Positions 25,900 through 37,918 of a stretch of DNA of 64,000 bases are shown here, one piece after another; position 1 is the stretch's first letter; every line of letters begins with the position of its first letter. The DNA is from Quillaja saponaria (lineage: Eukaryota > Streptophyta > Magnoliopsida > Fabales > Quillajaceae): NCBI GenBank assembly GCA_029379385.1, contig CM055608.1, positions 20,210,350 through 20,274,349 of the forward strand. Direction: 5' to 3'. The notes under the pieces are model-generated. The model did not search any database and was not told the DNA's origin. It saw only the letters and a list, made by a program, of their open reading frames with translations. The position numbers and the translations under genes are program-made.

Positions 25900-26910
25900 G
25901 TCTGTGGAAGTTTTTAGGGTATTTGTATTACCAAGCATAAATCCATGCTAATGCAAATTTTGAGAAGAAATGCAATAGTATGAGATTATGATCAGGTATA
26001 TTAAAATATTTTTTGAAATAAAGTAGGCCATTGGCTACTTCATTTGGAAGATTTTTTGTACAAGGATCATGTAGTGACCACCACTGGGAGAACCAATGAG
26101 GGAAATTATATTGGATTTTGTTTTTGAAAAATATTAGCCATGAATGCTTATAATAATTGTTTTGTAAATTGAAAACATTGTACCAGGTTGTTTGATAGTC
26201 CCAGTAATTGTAACCTATAGGATCAAAAGGTTGGGAGAATTTGCATCTTTTGAAAAGGTCGATTTTCCAGTCTGAAAGATTGATTACCTTAAGGATTAGA
26301 TTGTGGAATGCATGATGAAATTAGTATCCAATTTTGACTTATGTTTGATGGCAGCATAATCACTATCAACAAAAATAAATTCATAATATTTCTGGGTTTT
26401 TAATATGTCAATAGGCATAAAATGCCAATTTGGTTGGAAAACCATTTGATGGACTAATTGAGGATAATTGATAAAAATTGGGGTTCTATTTGGAGAATAG
26501 TTTGGGCCAAAGAAATTGGAACATCAATGATTAGGGTTTTCGAGAAGAGATTGGAGAAGTTTAAGAGACAAGTTCCTTACCTGAAGGTACAGTTGTTATT
26601 GATTGGGCTAGCTGGTTGATAGCCTGAGATAGGTCATCTTGCTTGAACTAGATACATTCTTTTGGATTGGAAGGGGCAACAATCTTTGATTGTTCTTTAT
26701 CAATAATGTCTGCCCAAGATTGCTTTGAAAGTACCAGAGGTTTGTGGATTAATTGTTGAATTGCTAACAGTGTCTCAATGGGAAAGGCATAAGACTCTTT
26801 AGATAATTTTTGAATTGATTGAGTTGAGGTATTGGATGGTCCCTCATTGGATTGGATTTTTTGATTTTGGAGGAGGTTCAACCTCTTTTTCTTTCTTTTT
26901 TTTGGCACAT
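25900..26910 (-). pseudogene. Frame downstream of viral RNase H, function unknown
   Basis: Overlapping the end of the RNase H region in another frame is an 86-codon open stretch (26648-26908). It starts with a basic cluster PKKRKKKR and a Ser/Gln-rich part. After a stop the same strand continues with protein-like segments in about 25950-26520, including an aromatic-rich WFSQWW motif near 26080-26105 and HFMPIDILK near 26410-26430. It could be the second ORF of a florendovirus-like genome or a fused C-terminal region. I cannot assign a function, and it is broken by several stops. Confidence 0.45.
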
Positions 26911-26914
26911 TATC

Positions 26915-28900
26915 TACCTGGCAAGAATTCTCGAGTAAGATAATCGGGAATAGAATTGGATCTACCTTTCATATAGTCAATCTCAAAATCAAAAGCAGAT
27001 AAAATTGATGCCATCAGGTAAAAATTGGTTTTGATGCTAAATTTTTAACATCTTTTTGTAAAACTTTTTTTGCAGATTTGCAATATACTCTAACCAAAAA
27101 TTTTTGATTTAGTAAATCACTTTGAAATTTAGAAATGCTCAAAACAATTGTTAAAATATCTTTTTTGGTGGAAGAATAGTTTTGTTATGCAGAATTCTAA
27201 TTGTTTGATGAATATACAAGGATATGCAGTTTGCCATTAATGGATTGCTTAAGAATGCCACCATAACCAATGTCTGAGGCATCTGTTTCAACAATTTTGA
27301 ATGCTGTAGGATCAGGAAGATACAAACATGGTAAATGCTTGACCCAAAGTTTAATTTGCTTAACAGTATTAGTATGGATGTCAGACCAGGGAGGAGGATT
27401 AATCTTTAGTCTGTCATGTAGAGGTTTGATAAGACTACTGACCCCTAGAAAGAAATCAGACGCATAATTAAGGCAACCCAGAAATCATTGTAGCTGAGTT
27501 TTATCAATGATTTGATTAGGAAATTTGTTAGTAAATTGGATAGCTCTATCAATTAGAGTAATAGTTCTATGGTGAATATTGTGATAAAAAAACCTTATTG
27601 TTATTTGAAAAAGACTGAATTTTGTTCTGGAAACAGCCAAACCATTTTGCTTTATAATATCAAAAAAAAAATACTGAGATGTTTGAAGTGTTCATCAATC
27701 TTTTGCAAAAAGATTAAAATATCATCAATATAAACTATGATAAATTTTGTATAGGGATTAAAACTGTCGTTCATGATTCTTTGGAATTCAAAAGGGGCAT
27801 TTTTTAATCCAAAAGTCATCACATTCCATTCTTATTGACCAAAAGAAATCGTAAATGTAGTTTTGTATCTATTTGATTCTTTGATTTGAATTTGCTAAAA
27901 ACCTGATTTCAGATCAAATTTTGAAAATAGTTTTGAAGAGTACAAATGATTGAGAAGATCTTTTTTATTAGGAATAGGATACCTGATCCATTGAAGAGCT
28001 TGATTGAGAGGTTTATAATTGATGACTAAACAAGGAGTACCATGTTCAATTTATGCATTTTTATTAACATAAAATGCAGAACAGGACTAAGGGCTCTTAC
28101 TCTTGTTAATTATTCCTTTGAAAAGAAAATCATTAATTTCTTTTTGACAGAAGTCAAGCATTTCTTGATTCATTTGTATTGGGCATGCCTTTGTAGGAAT
28201 TTGTCTTTCATGAAATTTTTTTTCATAAGGGAGGTTGACCATATGTTGTTTTCTTTTCCTGAAAGTATTTAGAAGATCAGAACAGATTTGCAATTGAATT
28301 TTTTCTTCACAAATTTTTATTTTGTTTTTGATGATTGAATTATTAAGTTGAGGTTCTATTCTTTAGAAAGAAATTTCATCAGAAAGAAAATTGATTTGTT
28401 TTTGTTTATTTTCAATAAGATTGAGATCCTTAAAAGTAGGTTTTTTTAAGGAAAGAGAAAGAAACAATTTGATCTATAACTTCTTTAAAAATTCCTTTGT
28501 TAACGCAAAAAGGATCCAATTGTCTAGTGAAATTAGTACCTAGGATGGCTAGATTTGTGATATTCTTGACAAGAAGAAATGTCGTTGAAATTTGTAAAGG
28601 GAAGTTTTCAATTATTACATTAGAACATTTGTAATTGATTATGATTTTAGAACTATTAGCTGAAGTTAATCTTTTAGAAATTTTTTCATAAAATTTTATT
28701 AGAACTTGTCCTTTCAGGATACAGCTTGAATCTGCTCATGTATTAAACAAAGTAACTGTTTCAAGGACAAAGGTTTTTCCAATTATAATTTTGATTGGGA
28801 TATACCATTTCTAATATGAAACCCGAGTAATTAAATTGAAAAAATTATCATCAAAAATATCAAAGTTTTCGTTTGAAGAGGAAGACTCGGGATGTTTTGA
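26915..28900 (-). pseudogene. Broken pararetroviral Pol: protease, RT and RNase H
   Basis: The protease-like part lies at about 28500-28760, with the active-site triplet region followed by DSSC and a later ILGT motif; a stop now stands inside the active-site loop. RT lies at about 27500-28250. It includes a PTKACPIQMN segment upstream, FDLKSGF and TTFTISFGQ segments, and the catalytic YIDD box at 27719-27732. RNase H follows: TDAS near 27270-27300 and a terminal LTREF motif near 26925-26950 just before a stop at about 26915. Several internal stops and at least one frame change mean no intact polyprotein can be made. The family assignment comes from these motifs and their order. Confidence 0.82.
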
Positions 28901-29099
28901 TGAGGAAGTTTTAAAAGACAGATTTTTCTTTTCTTTTTGAAGAAGTTGGATTGTTGAATTATTTTCTTGTTGTTGATTTTTGAGATACTTGACTTTAGTT
29001 TTGAGTTTTGAAACTTCACATTGTAATTCAATGTCTAGTAGAACTATTACAATAGGTTCGTATAATTCATTAAGGATATTCTTCTCAAATATGAAAAGT

Positions 29100-30540
29100 T
29101 AATAGGATCTTTCTACGATTCTAGAAAGCTGGTGAAGGAGTTAGGACCTAGATATGACAAGATAGATGTTTTTCTGAATCAGTGCCAATTGCATTACGAC
29201 GAAAGCGAGTGCATGACTACTTTTGATGTTTATAAATAGCCTTGTTTCAAGGAAGGTGGTAGAAAGAACATATCACATAAGGTATTGCAACACTTGCCGA
29301 TCATGATAAGGTTACAAAGGATTTATATGTCTGAAGTCACTACAAAAGACATTAGATGACACAAGGAAGGTAAATGGAAAAAAACTAGACATGATGATAC
29401 ATCTGTCTGATGGGAAGGCGTGGAAAAACTTTGACAAATCCATTGTAGTCATAATAAATAAGATATGTCAGACTTGAGCTCTCAACAGATGGATTCACTT
29501 CATTTGGTAAGTTTGGATCTCAATATTCATACTGGCTAGTGTCTATCACTTCTTATAACCTTCCACTAGGCATGTGCATGAAGCATCACAACATTTTCTT
29601 GAGTTTTCTATTTCTTGATCTGCTTCATCCTGGCAATAATTTTTATGTCTATCTCAAGCCTTTAGTAGATAAGTTGATAATAATTTAGAGAGATAGCATA
29701 TTGACTTTTGATAAGTCTTTGAAACAAAACTTTATTATGAGAGTTACTCTTCTATGGATGCTTCATAATTTTTTTGCCTATAGAAGTACTTCTTGGTGGA
29801 GTACCCATGGTAGACTGTTATGTCCTATAAATATGGAATGTACAAAATCCTTTACAATAAAACAAGGTAGAAAATAATATTAATTTAATTGCCATTGTTA
29901 ACTCTTTCCTGAGAATCATATATTTCGAAAGCAAAGAAACAATTTTCGAAAGAATATCATTTAGGACAGGTCACCGCCTTCTAGATTGTAGAGTGAGAAG
30001 GTTTTTGCTAGGGTTAGATCATTTGATGTTTCAACATATGGAAAAGATCATAATTGGGTAAAGATGAGTATATTATGGGAGTTTGGTATATCTACTATAC
30101 CATAACTAAAGCATAATGCATATTTAGAAGAAATTGTTTAACAATATTTTCAATACTGTCATGGACTTTAAAGGTAAAAGCAAGGACAATTCACGAGCTT
30201 GTCAAGATTTGAAAGAGATATGTCATTGACCACAATTGGAGTTGTGACATTAATGGAAAGTTTTTTAAGCCTAGAGCAACCTATGCTCTAAGCAAAGATA
30301 ATAAGAAGTTGGTTTCTGAATGGATCAAAAATGATGTGAAGTTCCTTGATGTTTATGTTTCTAACTTGTCTAGTTATGTAAACATCAAAGAATGCAAAAT
30401 TTATGGTATAAAGAGCCATGACCCTTGTGTTCATATAGAGGTTATTACTAATTGCATTTCGAGACTTAATTTCGAGCCTATTTAGAATCCTATTAAGAAC
30501 TTAGTTATTTTTTTAGGCATATTTATGTAACTGAGCTAAG
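29100..30540 (+). pseudogene. CACTA (En/Spm) TNP2-type transposase, 5' part, broken
   Basis: Conceptual translation of the plus strand, moving between frames, gives the order of a plant TNP2 transposase (Transposase_21 family). SFYDSRKLVKELG starts near 29110. It is followed by a Cys-containing zinc-binding-like stretch, an HPADGEAW-like segment (here LSDGKAWKNFD, about 29410), the SYNLP..MC.K block (about 29550) and the PG..F.VYL.PL.D.L block (about 29640). Later segments are TKDNSRACQDL (about 30180), SEWIKNDVKFLDVYVSNLS (about 30320) and GIKSHDPCVH (about 30400). Many stops and frameshifts are present. The reading is cut near 30540 by an inserted LTR and resumes at about 34100. Confidence 0.82.
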
Positions 30541-30544
30541 TGTT

Positions 30545-32618
30545 CCACATATGCAGCGTAACCCTCACTTTGAGACAAAGAAACATACACAGCTCTTGAC
30601 TAAACAAAGAATGAAAGTATAATTTAGAAAACATAAGTTAACTATAAATGTTTATTTATTGAAATATATAATAATTTTCAAAAATCTTGGTAGAGGTTCC
30701 TTGTAAATTGGATCACGCCCAAAATACAAACATATAATCTCTGGTTACATTTAATTAGTTTACACAATATCAACATACATATGGAGCTTTGCTCCAATTC
30801 TCACCACAACAAGAAGTAACTACATTATTACACAACACAAAACTAGAAACCCAACGTCCTAATGTGACTACAAACTTTTATCATTGGCTTCAAGTAAGCG
30901 ATCATGAGTTTATACCTTGTGGCCCAAAATACTCGGTAAGCCTAGTATTGGTCTTTGACGCTTAAAGAGATCTTGTTACTAAGAAAAATATCAACAAAAG
31001 AGTGGTGAGTGCCTCATACTCAGTGAGTGGAAAAATATACCCAAAGGGTACTAGCATTAACCAAAACAGAACAAACATGTATAAATTAAATAATCTTATA
31101 TAGCCATGTTTTATATCTTAATTCAATAGTACAAGCACATGCATATAATTATTGTAAAATTAATTAAGCACAAGTAACATAATACACAACATGAATAAAT
31201 CACTTGTAATATTCAGAACTCACAATTCAAAAAAAGCGATCAAAAAATTTAAACACATAAAGGGCCAATAAAGTAACTTAGCACTCGCACAACATATATT
31301 TTCCCACTGGACAGTTTTTGCACCCGGCACACAAAATATATTCTTCGTACATATCTATACTACTAAGGTTGATTACTTATAAAATTTTAAATCACATATT
31401 AAATTAATGTATCCTAGGTGCACCTGGATTCTATTTTAGAAGTAGAAATCATTTCAAAAAAAAAAATCACATTTATTGGCCCTTATCAAACATGAACAAA
31501 GTCACAAGTCAAACATAATTCAAATAACTCAATTAAACATTACACATGCTTATGATTTTATATAAACATATCTATTCAAATATACTTAACAAATAAAAAT
31601 ATCAATCTAGCATCCAAAAGGTAGTATCTATCCATTCATTGTGTAACAATATTGCTCGTCACTTCATCTTGCGTTCAAGTTCGTCATTGGTTCAACAACA
31701 TTTTCTAGAGATATATTTGATTTCAACTTACATACTTAACCAAATTTAACAAAACAAAGTTCAAACATTATCTCAAAGATATTAACTAATTTTCTTATTC
31801 AAAAACTTCTCTTAAAATCATCCTTGAACCCACTCAAATTCCCACATGAATACAAACAGAACACACAATTTTTGGTTGCTAGAATTGGATTCCAATTCTT
31901 ATAGAATTCTTGTACCTAGGAATTAAATTATAAAAATTTCTAGCATAGTTTATCAAGATGTTATGGACAATTTATCTTCAGCACTCAACTCCTAAATCAT
32001 CCTTTAAGACCTTCCAAACCCGGTTACACCAAAATAGGTTCAAGAACACGAAATCACAACCATGATTTCCAACACCTTCAAAATACACATAACATGAAAT
32101 TAAAACCTATAAAACTCTAAAATTTTCCCTTAATATGTTAGAAACAATTCTTATTCATAGTTCCTAAGCTAATTCAAACCACAACCCTTGTCAATGTCCT
32201 TCGGATTAACTGGAGCTCACCTAAAATCCTGCATGAACACAACTAAAATGCAATAGTTCTAACGATAAATATACTTCAAATCAAGTTATGAAACTTTTCA
32301 GATATTATCCTAAGACCAAAAGCTACACTTTCTCTTTAGAACTCCTAAATTAATTCAGTCCATAAAGCACCCAAAATAACTAATTTCTCTAACTTACAAA
32401 ATTTGGCCTTTTTTTCCCCTTTTTCATTAACCAGTCAATTATATATCAATTATTTCCATCACTATCTACTTGTAATTTACAGCTTAACAATTCTCAAATC
32501 CAAACCTTTAAACCATGCCACAAAGAAATAACCAAGTGTTAAAGAAAAGTAAGGTAAATTAACACTTAGTTCTTTTAGGCATTTCAACCATTACATTAAG
32601 TTACTTTATCTTATTGCT

Positions 32619-32664
<46 letters not shown>

Positions 32665-33867
32665 TACACTTCCTAAACAAAATCAACACCATCTTATTAA
32701 TTCCTATATTACCAATACTCTTAACACTAAACTCTAAGTTAATAAGATCCATCAAAAGCTTGAGTTATCAAAATTTTTTTTTTTCCATCATAGTACAATC
32801 AAATTCCCAGATTTCTTATTTCAATTATTACCACTTATCATGTTCTCATTCTTTTATCATACTCCAAGCTTTCTTGTATTTAAGTAAGTAAATAACCTTT
32901 CAATACCTATTCACTATAAACTTTCAATTCTTATTCAGATAATCCTTAACCATAAAAAGTTTGAACATACAAAGTTTTACTCGTTCTATTACAACTAATC
33001 TCATTTGGGCATTTTTACAAACATCTTAAGGGCATAATTACATTTTTTTCATGTGTATGGGTATTATATCTATACATACCCCAAAATAGTTAATACAATT
33101 CTATTAATTCCCATGTTACTTATATTCCAACATCAAACTTGAACTTGGTTTAGTGAGTCAAACTAATTAGAACTTGAATTACATATACTTCCAACTATGG
33201 CATTCTATCTAGTTCAAGCTTTCTTTTTCCCTTAAATGATTAATTATCACACTTTCCATCAATATCAAACTGTAACTACTCCTCCTAAACTCATTAAACT
33301 TAACCCCTCCTCACTTATCAGCAAGTAAAAGAAAAAAATGAATTAATTATATGGAGACATAGAATTAGCCCTCTCACTTAAGTTACACGGCAAGGCTTTC
33401 ATAGATAAAATAAGAGATCCAACGTTGCCCAAAACATGATAACAAACCCATTTCTTGGTTGCAGCTTTGTTATGGTTGCTGCTATAGATGAAGAGCTACA
33501 AAGCAAGAATAAAAGGTTACCAAAAATAGGGCAGCTCGGCTGAAAGTTTGAAGGAAAGCTGTTGTTGCCTTGGTGCCGACAAAAAAGAAGAAAAGGAACT
33601 CCAAAACTAGAAAGAAGGAGAGGAAGAGGAAAGTGGAGGCTACTAATTGGTGTATGAATTGGCTGCAATATAGATTGCTAACGGCAAGAGCAAAGAAGGC
33701 CAAAAACAGAGCAAAACTTGGAAGATTTGAGAGGGGATAAAAAGATAAGCAGAAAGATATGGTGGACATATGAAAAAAAAAAGAAAAAAAAAGAATACTA
33801 AAAAGGGTCAAAGTCAAATTAAGAATGTGTGGTGGAAAACAACTATTGTATTTCACTTATGTTTATA

Positions 33868-33898
<31 letters not shown>

Positions 33899-34076
33899 AT
33901 TCATACATATGTTTCTCTATTTTAATTTTAATTTTGCGATAAGTTACATAAGTTAATGTATCAAATTATATCATATTTAATTTAACTGTTTACTTATTAT
34001 TATTTTGTAACTAAAATTTACACATTATATATATAAAACTTGACTTTACAATATTGGTTTATGACACAACTTGAGT
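30545..34076 (-). mobile_element. LTR of the same family inside the CACTA transposase
   Basis: Minus-orientation copy, about 3.5 kb. The left end is degenerate: the first matching block is gcgtaacc...agctcttgactaaac near 30550, and the canonical TGTCACACC start is eroded. Then come gaggttccttgtaaattgg (about 30693), ccaaagggtactagcatt (about 31037), gtaacttagcac (about 31273), tttttgcacccggcac (about 31317), an A/G-rich part (33400-33840) and the right end gtttatgacaca near 34076. The transposase reading continues on both sides, which proves insertion into the CACTA element. No clean 5-bp duplication can be defined. Contains (AT)n at about 32622-32660. Confidence 0.72.
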
Positions 34077-34099
34077 CACCTATGACACCTTGTAAATTG

Positions 34100-35608
34100 G
34101 AAATTAAATTAATACTTGATTTTTGGGACCTTATGGAGCATTTGCTGATTCACTAGGCTTATGAGGCAAAAGTTGGTGATCCAATGCAATATCGATGGAT
34201 GTATTCTTTTGAAAGGTAACTTTCAAATTTCTTGCAGTGGTTATTTATATTTATTACAATTGTATATTAAATCATATATAATATTCCTTAATAGAATGTT
34301 GCATAATCTGAAAAAAAAAAAAAAAAAAAAAAGTCTGTGATAAAGCACGAGATGAGGGCTTAATTGTTGAGGCTTACATACTAGAAGAGATATTAATTTT
34401 TTGTAGCCTTTACATTGCAAGAAATATGTATACAAAGATATGAGAAATAGTCTAAAATGATGATGATAATATTGATCCAACAAGTCAAGCATCTATATTT
34501 TCTTATCCTTATAAAACTATTAAACATGCTCAGTCTAAAGTGCTATAAGATGACAAGTATAATAAAGCGGTGATATGTGTCCTTCTCAACTGTGAAGAGA
34601 TTGGACCTTTTGTGGATTAAGTTTCAAGAAATCTTCTTATCCTTGAAACTTTTACACAAATTATCTTGTCATGCATTTGTTTGTAGTCAATTTGATTTAA
34701 TAATGAGAGTTAATGATCCCAATATGACCAATGAATAACTTAAGAGACTCCGTGAAAGGGAATTCTCGCAATGGCTATGCCAACTAATAAGAAAATCGTC
34801 GATTATAATTAAACTTTCATTTCATTAATGACATTTTTATGCTTACATATTTCATAATTACATAGTTATTGAGTGATCTCAGTGTTAATGAGCACATACA
34901 AAACATAGCTATGGGTCCAAGTTAGTGTGGCTAATTTTACGTGGATACATTATAAATGATTATAGGTTTCACATAGAACATCATGCAAGAAACAGAAGTA
35001 CAATGACTAGTAGTGTTTGTATGAAGGGAAGCTATTATGATGCACGTGATTACAATTTTTATAGTATGTTGACTGATGTTATTGAGTTGGAGTATGGGGG
35101 TCCCAATAACAAAGTTGTCTTGTTCAAGTGTCGATGGTATGATTCTTCTAAAAAATGACTTAAATTTGACCTCCAATATGGTTTGATTGAGATAAATCAC
35201 AAGTCTAAACTTAACTCAGAAGAATCATTTGTGTTTGGTTATTAAGCGACATAAGTATTTTGTGTAAATATCTTTCTGAGAAAAGAGAAAGACTTGATTG
35301 GTGGTTAGTATGTAAAGTTAAACTAATAAACTTTGTGAATTTACCAATGATTGAAGATAACACTGAAAATGTAGTAGCGATGCATTTAAACCTTTTCTCA
35401 AGATCAAGAAATCCAATTTTCAGCTCTAGTTACCCTTGAAGATGATGACAATCTATCTAAATCACTTCACAACGAAAATGTGATAGAAGAAGTTAATCCA
35501 AATGAGCTTATTCAATCAAAGAGCAGGAAATATGTCGAGGTAATTGTTAATGATAATTTTATTGATGATGAGGGAGAGTTGATTGATGAAGATGATGAGA
35601 ATTATTAG
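34100..35608 (+). pseudogene. CACTA TNP2-type transposase, 3' part, broken
   Basis: Resumes the transposase behind the LTR. The segments are GDPMQYRWMYSFER (34170-34215), EAYILEEILIFCSLY-like (about 34368-34415), NCEEIGPFVD (about 34590), then an open frame at 34925-35158 with GYIINDYRFH, SYYDARDYNFYSMLTDVIELEY and VVLFKCRWYD. These correspond to the DUF4218/DUF4216 C-terminal parts common in plant CACTA transposases. An acidic tail (DDEGELIDEDDEN) ends at a TAG at 35606-35608. A 20-A tract (34312-34332) and stops interrupt it. Confidence 0.8.
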
Positions 35609-35815
35609 CTCTTACCTAAAATTTGTAAGTATGTTCAAATATAGTTCATATCTTAAGATAATGTTATTTACTAGCTAGTTTTGTTATTTATTTTATAAAT
35701 AATTAACATAATCATATAATTTCTTATTTCAGGTATATATAACACTATCATTCCTAAAAGTATGGATTATTTTAATTTCATTTTCATTATGGCATTCTTA
35801 AATAGTATTTTTATG
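35609..35815. other. AT-rich 3' flank of the CACTA pseudogene
   Basis: No coding signal. It separates the acidic tail of the transposase from the isolated satellite-like units that follow. Confidence 0.4.
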
Positions 35816-36075
35816 CTCAAGTTATAATTTAAATGCAAAACCTTTGCGTTTGGTAGGCAAAATAGTCAAATAAAAGTATGTTTTGGATTTTGTTAGTACT
35901 GGCACCACCGTGGGGACAAATAAGACTTGTAGGAAGAAACGAAATACTATTTGGATCAACGATTAGGATATTAGGCCAATGTTACAGTTTCAAGACAAAA
36001 CCTTACTAACTTTGGGTTTAGAGGGCAAAACAGTCAAATACAAGTCTATTTCAGATTTCAAGAATAACGGTTGAT
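35816..36075 (+). repeat. Isolated ~1.5 units of the 166-bp tandem repeat
   Basis: Matches the array at 58.85-61.4 kb. Shared words in the same order are gtactggcac, gtggggac, aataagacttgtaggaag, atttggatcaacgatt, attaggcc, agtttcaagacaaaacc, gggtttagagggcaaaac and agtcaaatacaagtc. It sits directly behind the CACTA transposase pseudogene, as the large array sits directly before a CACTA 3' end. Confidence 0.8.
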
Positions 36076-36079
36076 AAGG

Positions 36080-37025
36080 CTTTGAAATAGACTTATTACA
36101 TATCCTTTTGATTAATATTATTAGGTATTTTCTTGAGTTTTAGTTTGGTTTTTGCTTAGTTAATTTTGTTTCCTATTAGGATGTTGAGCTGAGTATGTTC
36201 AGGATTTAGTCTCTAATTATGAGTTTCATTCGTTCTTAACTTAATTTGTGTGTTTTGATGGTTTAAAACTTAAAGGAGACATTTTCAAGTCAAATTGGAT
36301 GCAAATGAGGATTTCATATGTGTTGGACGACACAGAGCAATGGAAACATGGTGCTGTAACACCTAAATCATGCGAAAAAGTAACTAGATAGAGCTTGTTG
36401 GCACCTTGGCACCAAAAAGCTAGTGCCATGGCTCCCACCACGAGCCCTTTATATAGATTTAAATGTCACAAGCATCGGAAAAGCATAGTCACAGTGCCGA
36501 CTTGATTTATAGTCCAAACTGAACTCAAATTAAAGGTTTTAAAGCCTAATTAAAAAGGATTATCTTGGGGATTCAATACACAGAAGTTAACTAAGAATTT
36601 TTAGAGATTAAGAGGCAATTAACAATATGAAAAACTTGAAGCCGCAATGCCCTTGTTCCCAGTTTTAAAGGTTTGAAGTCAGTGGATCATTAAGCTGTAG
36701 CGTGGACTTGGTTGGATGTTAGAAAGCAAGGCACCACAGCTCCTATGAAGTATGCGCTGCAACGCCATTCTATACTTATTTGAACTTTCTAATCAATTTG
36801 GTATGAGGATAATAGGCACATCTCTATTTTGAGGGCAACTTAGGAATTCTAATCTAAGGAAGAATCAGTACCAAGACCCCTAGCCAATAAAGACTTCAAG
36901 TTAGATTAGAATTGCATAGTTCTTATCTCTTCTAATTAGCCTATAAATACTCTTAGCTTAGGAGAGTTTTAGATATCAGTTTTTCCAAAGTCAGTGAACA
37001 TTTTTAGAGTTTCTTTATTATTTTT
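36080..37025 (+). mobile_element. Ty3/gypsy LTR fragment
   Basis: Non-coding sequence with LTR character. It has a TATA-like ctataaatac at 36941-36950 followed by a transcribed-leader-like stretch, and repeated 'tggcacc' and 'gccatgg' words that also occur in the LTR-like block at 38.8-39.2 kb (opposite orientation). No exact ends were defined. Confidence 0.45.
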
Positions 37026-37029
37026 ATGA

Positions 37030-37690
37030 CCTCAAATGTCTTTGTCAATCCAGCCACTTTGTGTCGTTAAGGCAGTGATGGCATCTAATTCATACACTCC
37101 ACAACTTTTCAGGATGCTAACCTTTCGGATGGCCAATGGTAGTTGTTTGAGGTCATTTTTTCTAAAAGGTCATAAGCATCATCTATTGATTTCCCCATCA
37201 AAGCACCTCTAAAGCAACATCAATTGTGGTTTTAGTTTAGTTTACCAAACTATTGTAGAAAGTATACACTTTGGAATGACATGATGAAGGCATTTTTATA
37301 GAAAATCTTTATATCTCTCCCAAGCCTTCATAGAAAGACTCTTGATCATGTTGAAGGAATGATGTGATCTCATTCCTTCACTTGGCAGTCATGGTAGGAT
37401 GAAAAAATTTGGCTAAAAATTTTTGTGCCATATCTAACCATGTGGTGAATTTTGTGGTAGTGAGTAAAGCCAACTTTTTGCCTTATCTCATAATGAGAAA
37501 GGAAAAAGCCTTAAGATGACAGCATCATTGGAGACACCATTGTACTTGAATGTATCACACAATTCCAAGAAAGTCACTAGATGCACATAACGGTCATCAC
37601 TTGGTAGGCCACCAAACTGCACACATTGTTGTATCATTTGAATTGTGCCCGACTTAATCTTTAAGTTATTACCGTAACAGTTGGCCTTGA
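37030..37690 (-). pseudogene. Ty3/gypsy gag remnant
   Basis: Minus-strand translation, with frameshifts, shows the plant gypsy Gag core (Retrotrans_gag). FGGLPSDDRYVHLVTFLEL lies near 37600 and GVSNDAV near 37535. An FPFSL segment and a WLDMAQKFLAKFF segment (about 37400-37440) follow. Next comes an NEITSF block, then ALMGKSIDDAYDLLE (about 37160-37210) and NNYHWPSER near 37120-37140. Stops break it. Gag is the nucleocapsid precursor of the retroelement. Protease and later domains are absent, so the element lost its pol. Confidence 0.8.
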
Positions 37691-37900
37691 TTTTGCTTAG
37701 CCATAGCTTGTGAGTCTCTTAAAACTAGGGCTTCTCTTAACCTTTAGAAGATTCTTTCAATCTCAAGATCGTATGGTACTAGTTCCAAGATTCAAGTTTG
37801 TTGCATGGAATGTCAAATATTACCTGAAATTACAAAAATATGAGCTTCAATTAGAATTAAGAATACTTATATCAATATCAACGATTAAAGTAGAAATAGT

Positions 37901-37918
37901 TCCCCAACAGCGGTACCA
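37901..37918 (-). other. Primer-binding site of the gypsy element
   Basis: The minus strand reads TGGTACCGCTGTTGGGGA. This matches the common plant gypsy (Athila/Tat-type) PBS TGGCGCCGTTGCCGGGGA apart from C-to-T/G-to-A type changes, as expected from decay of methylated DNA. It places the 5' LTR to the right (from 37919) and gag to the left, consistent with the minus-strand gag. Confidence 0.7.

Larger units (their letters stand above)
25401..29035 (-). mobile_element. Endogenous pararetrovirus relic (Caulimoviridae)
   Basis: The minus strand carries, from right to left, a retroviral-type protease segment, reverse transcriptase, RNase H and a further downstream reading frame, in the order of a caulimovirid polyprotein 3' half. 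All frames are interrupted by stops and frameshifts, so this is an inactive integrated copy. There are no LTRs and no integrase between or after the RNase H, which argues against a Ty3 element. Movement and coat protein regions are not recognised, and the sequence ends near 29035 against the CACTA pseudogene. The extra downstream frame suggests a florendovirus-like layout, but this is inference. Confidence 0.8.

Noticed and set aside
32622..32660. Long (AT)n run and other microsatellites ((AT)n at 40400 and 21655, (CA)n at 14860, (ATT)n at 63235)
   Set aside because: Ordinary simple-sequence repeats in AT-rich plant DNA; noted only where they interrupt other features.
33482..33856. 124-codon minus-strand frame
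   Set aside because: Same CT-rich segment of the LTR family on the other strand; a hydrophobic-looking chance frame, not conserved between copies.
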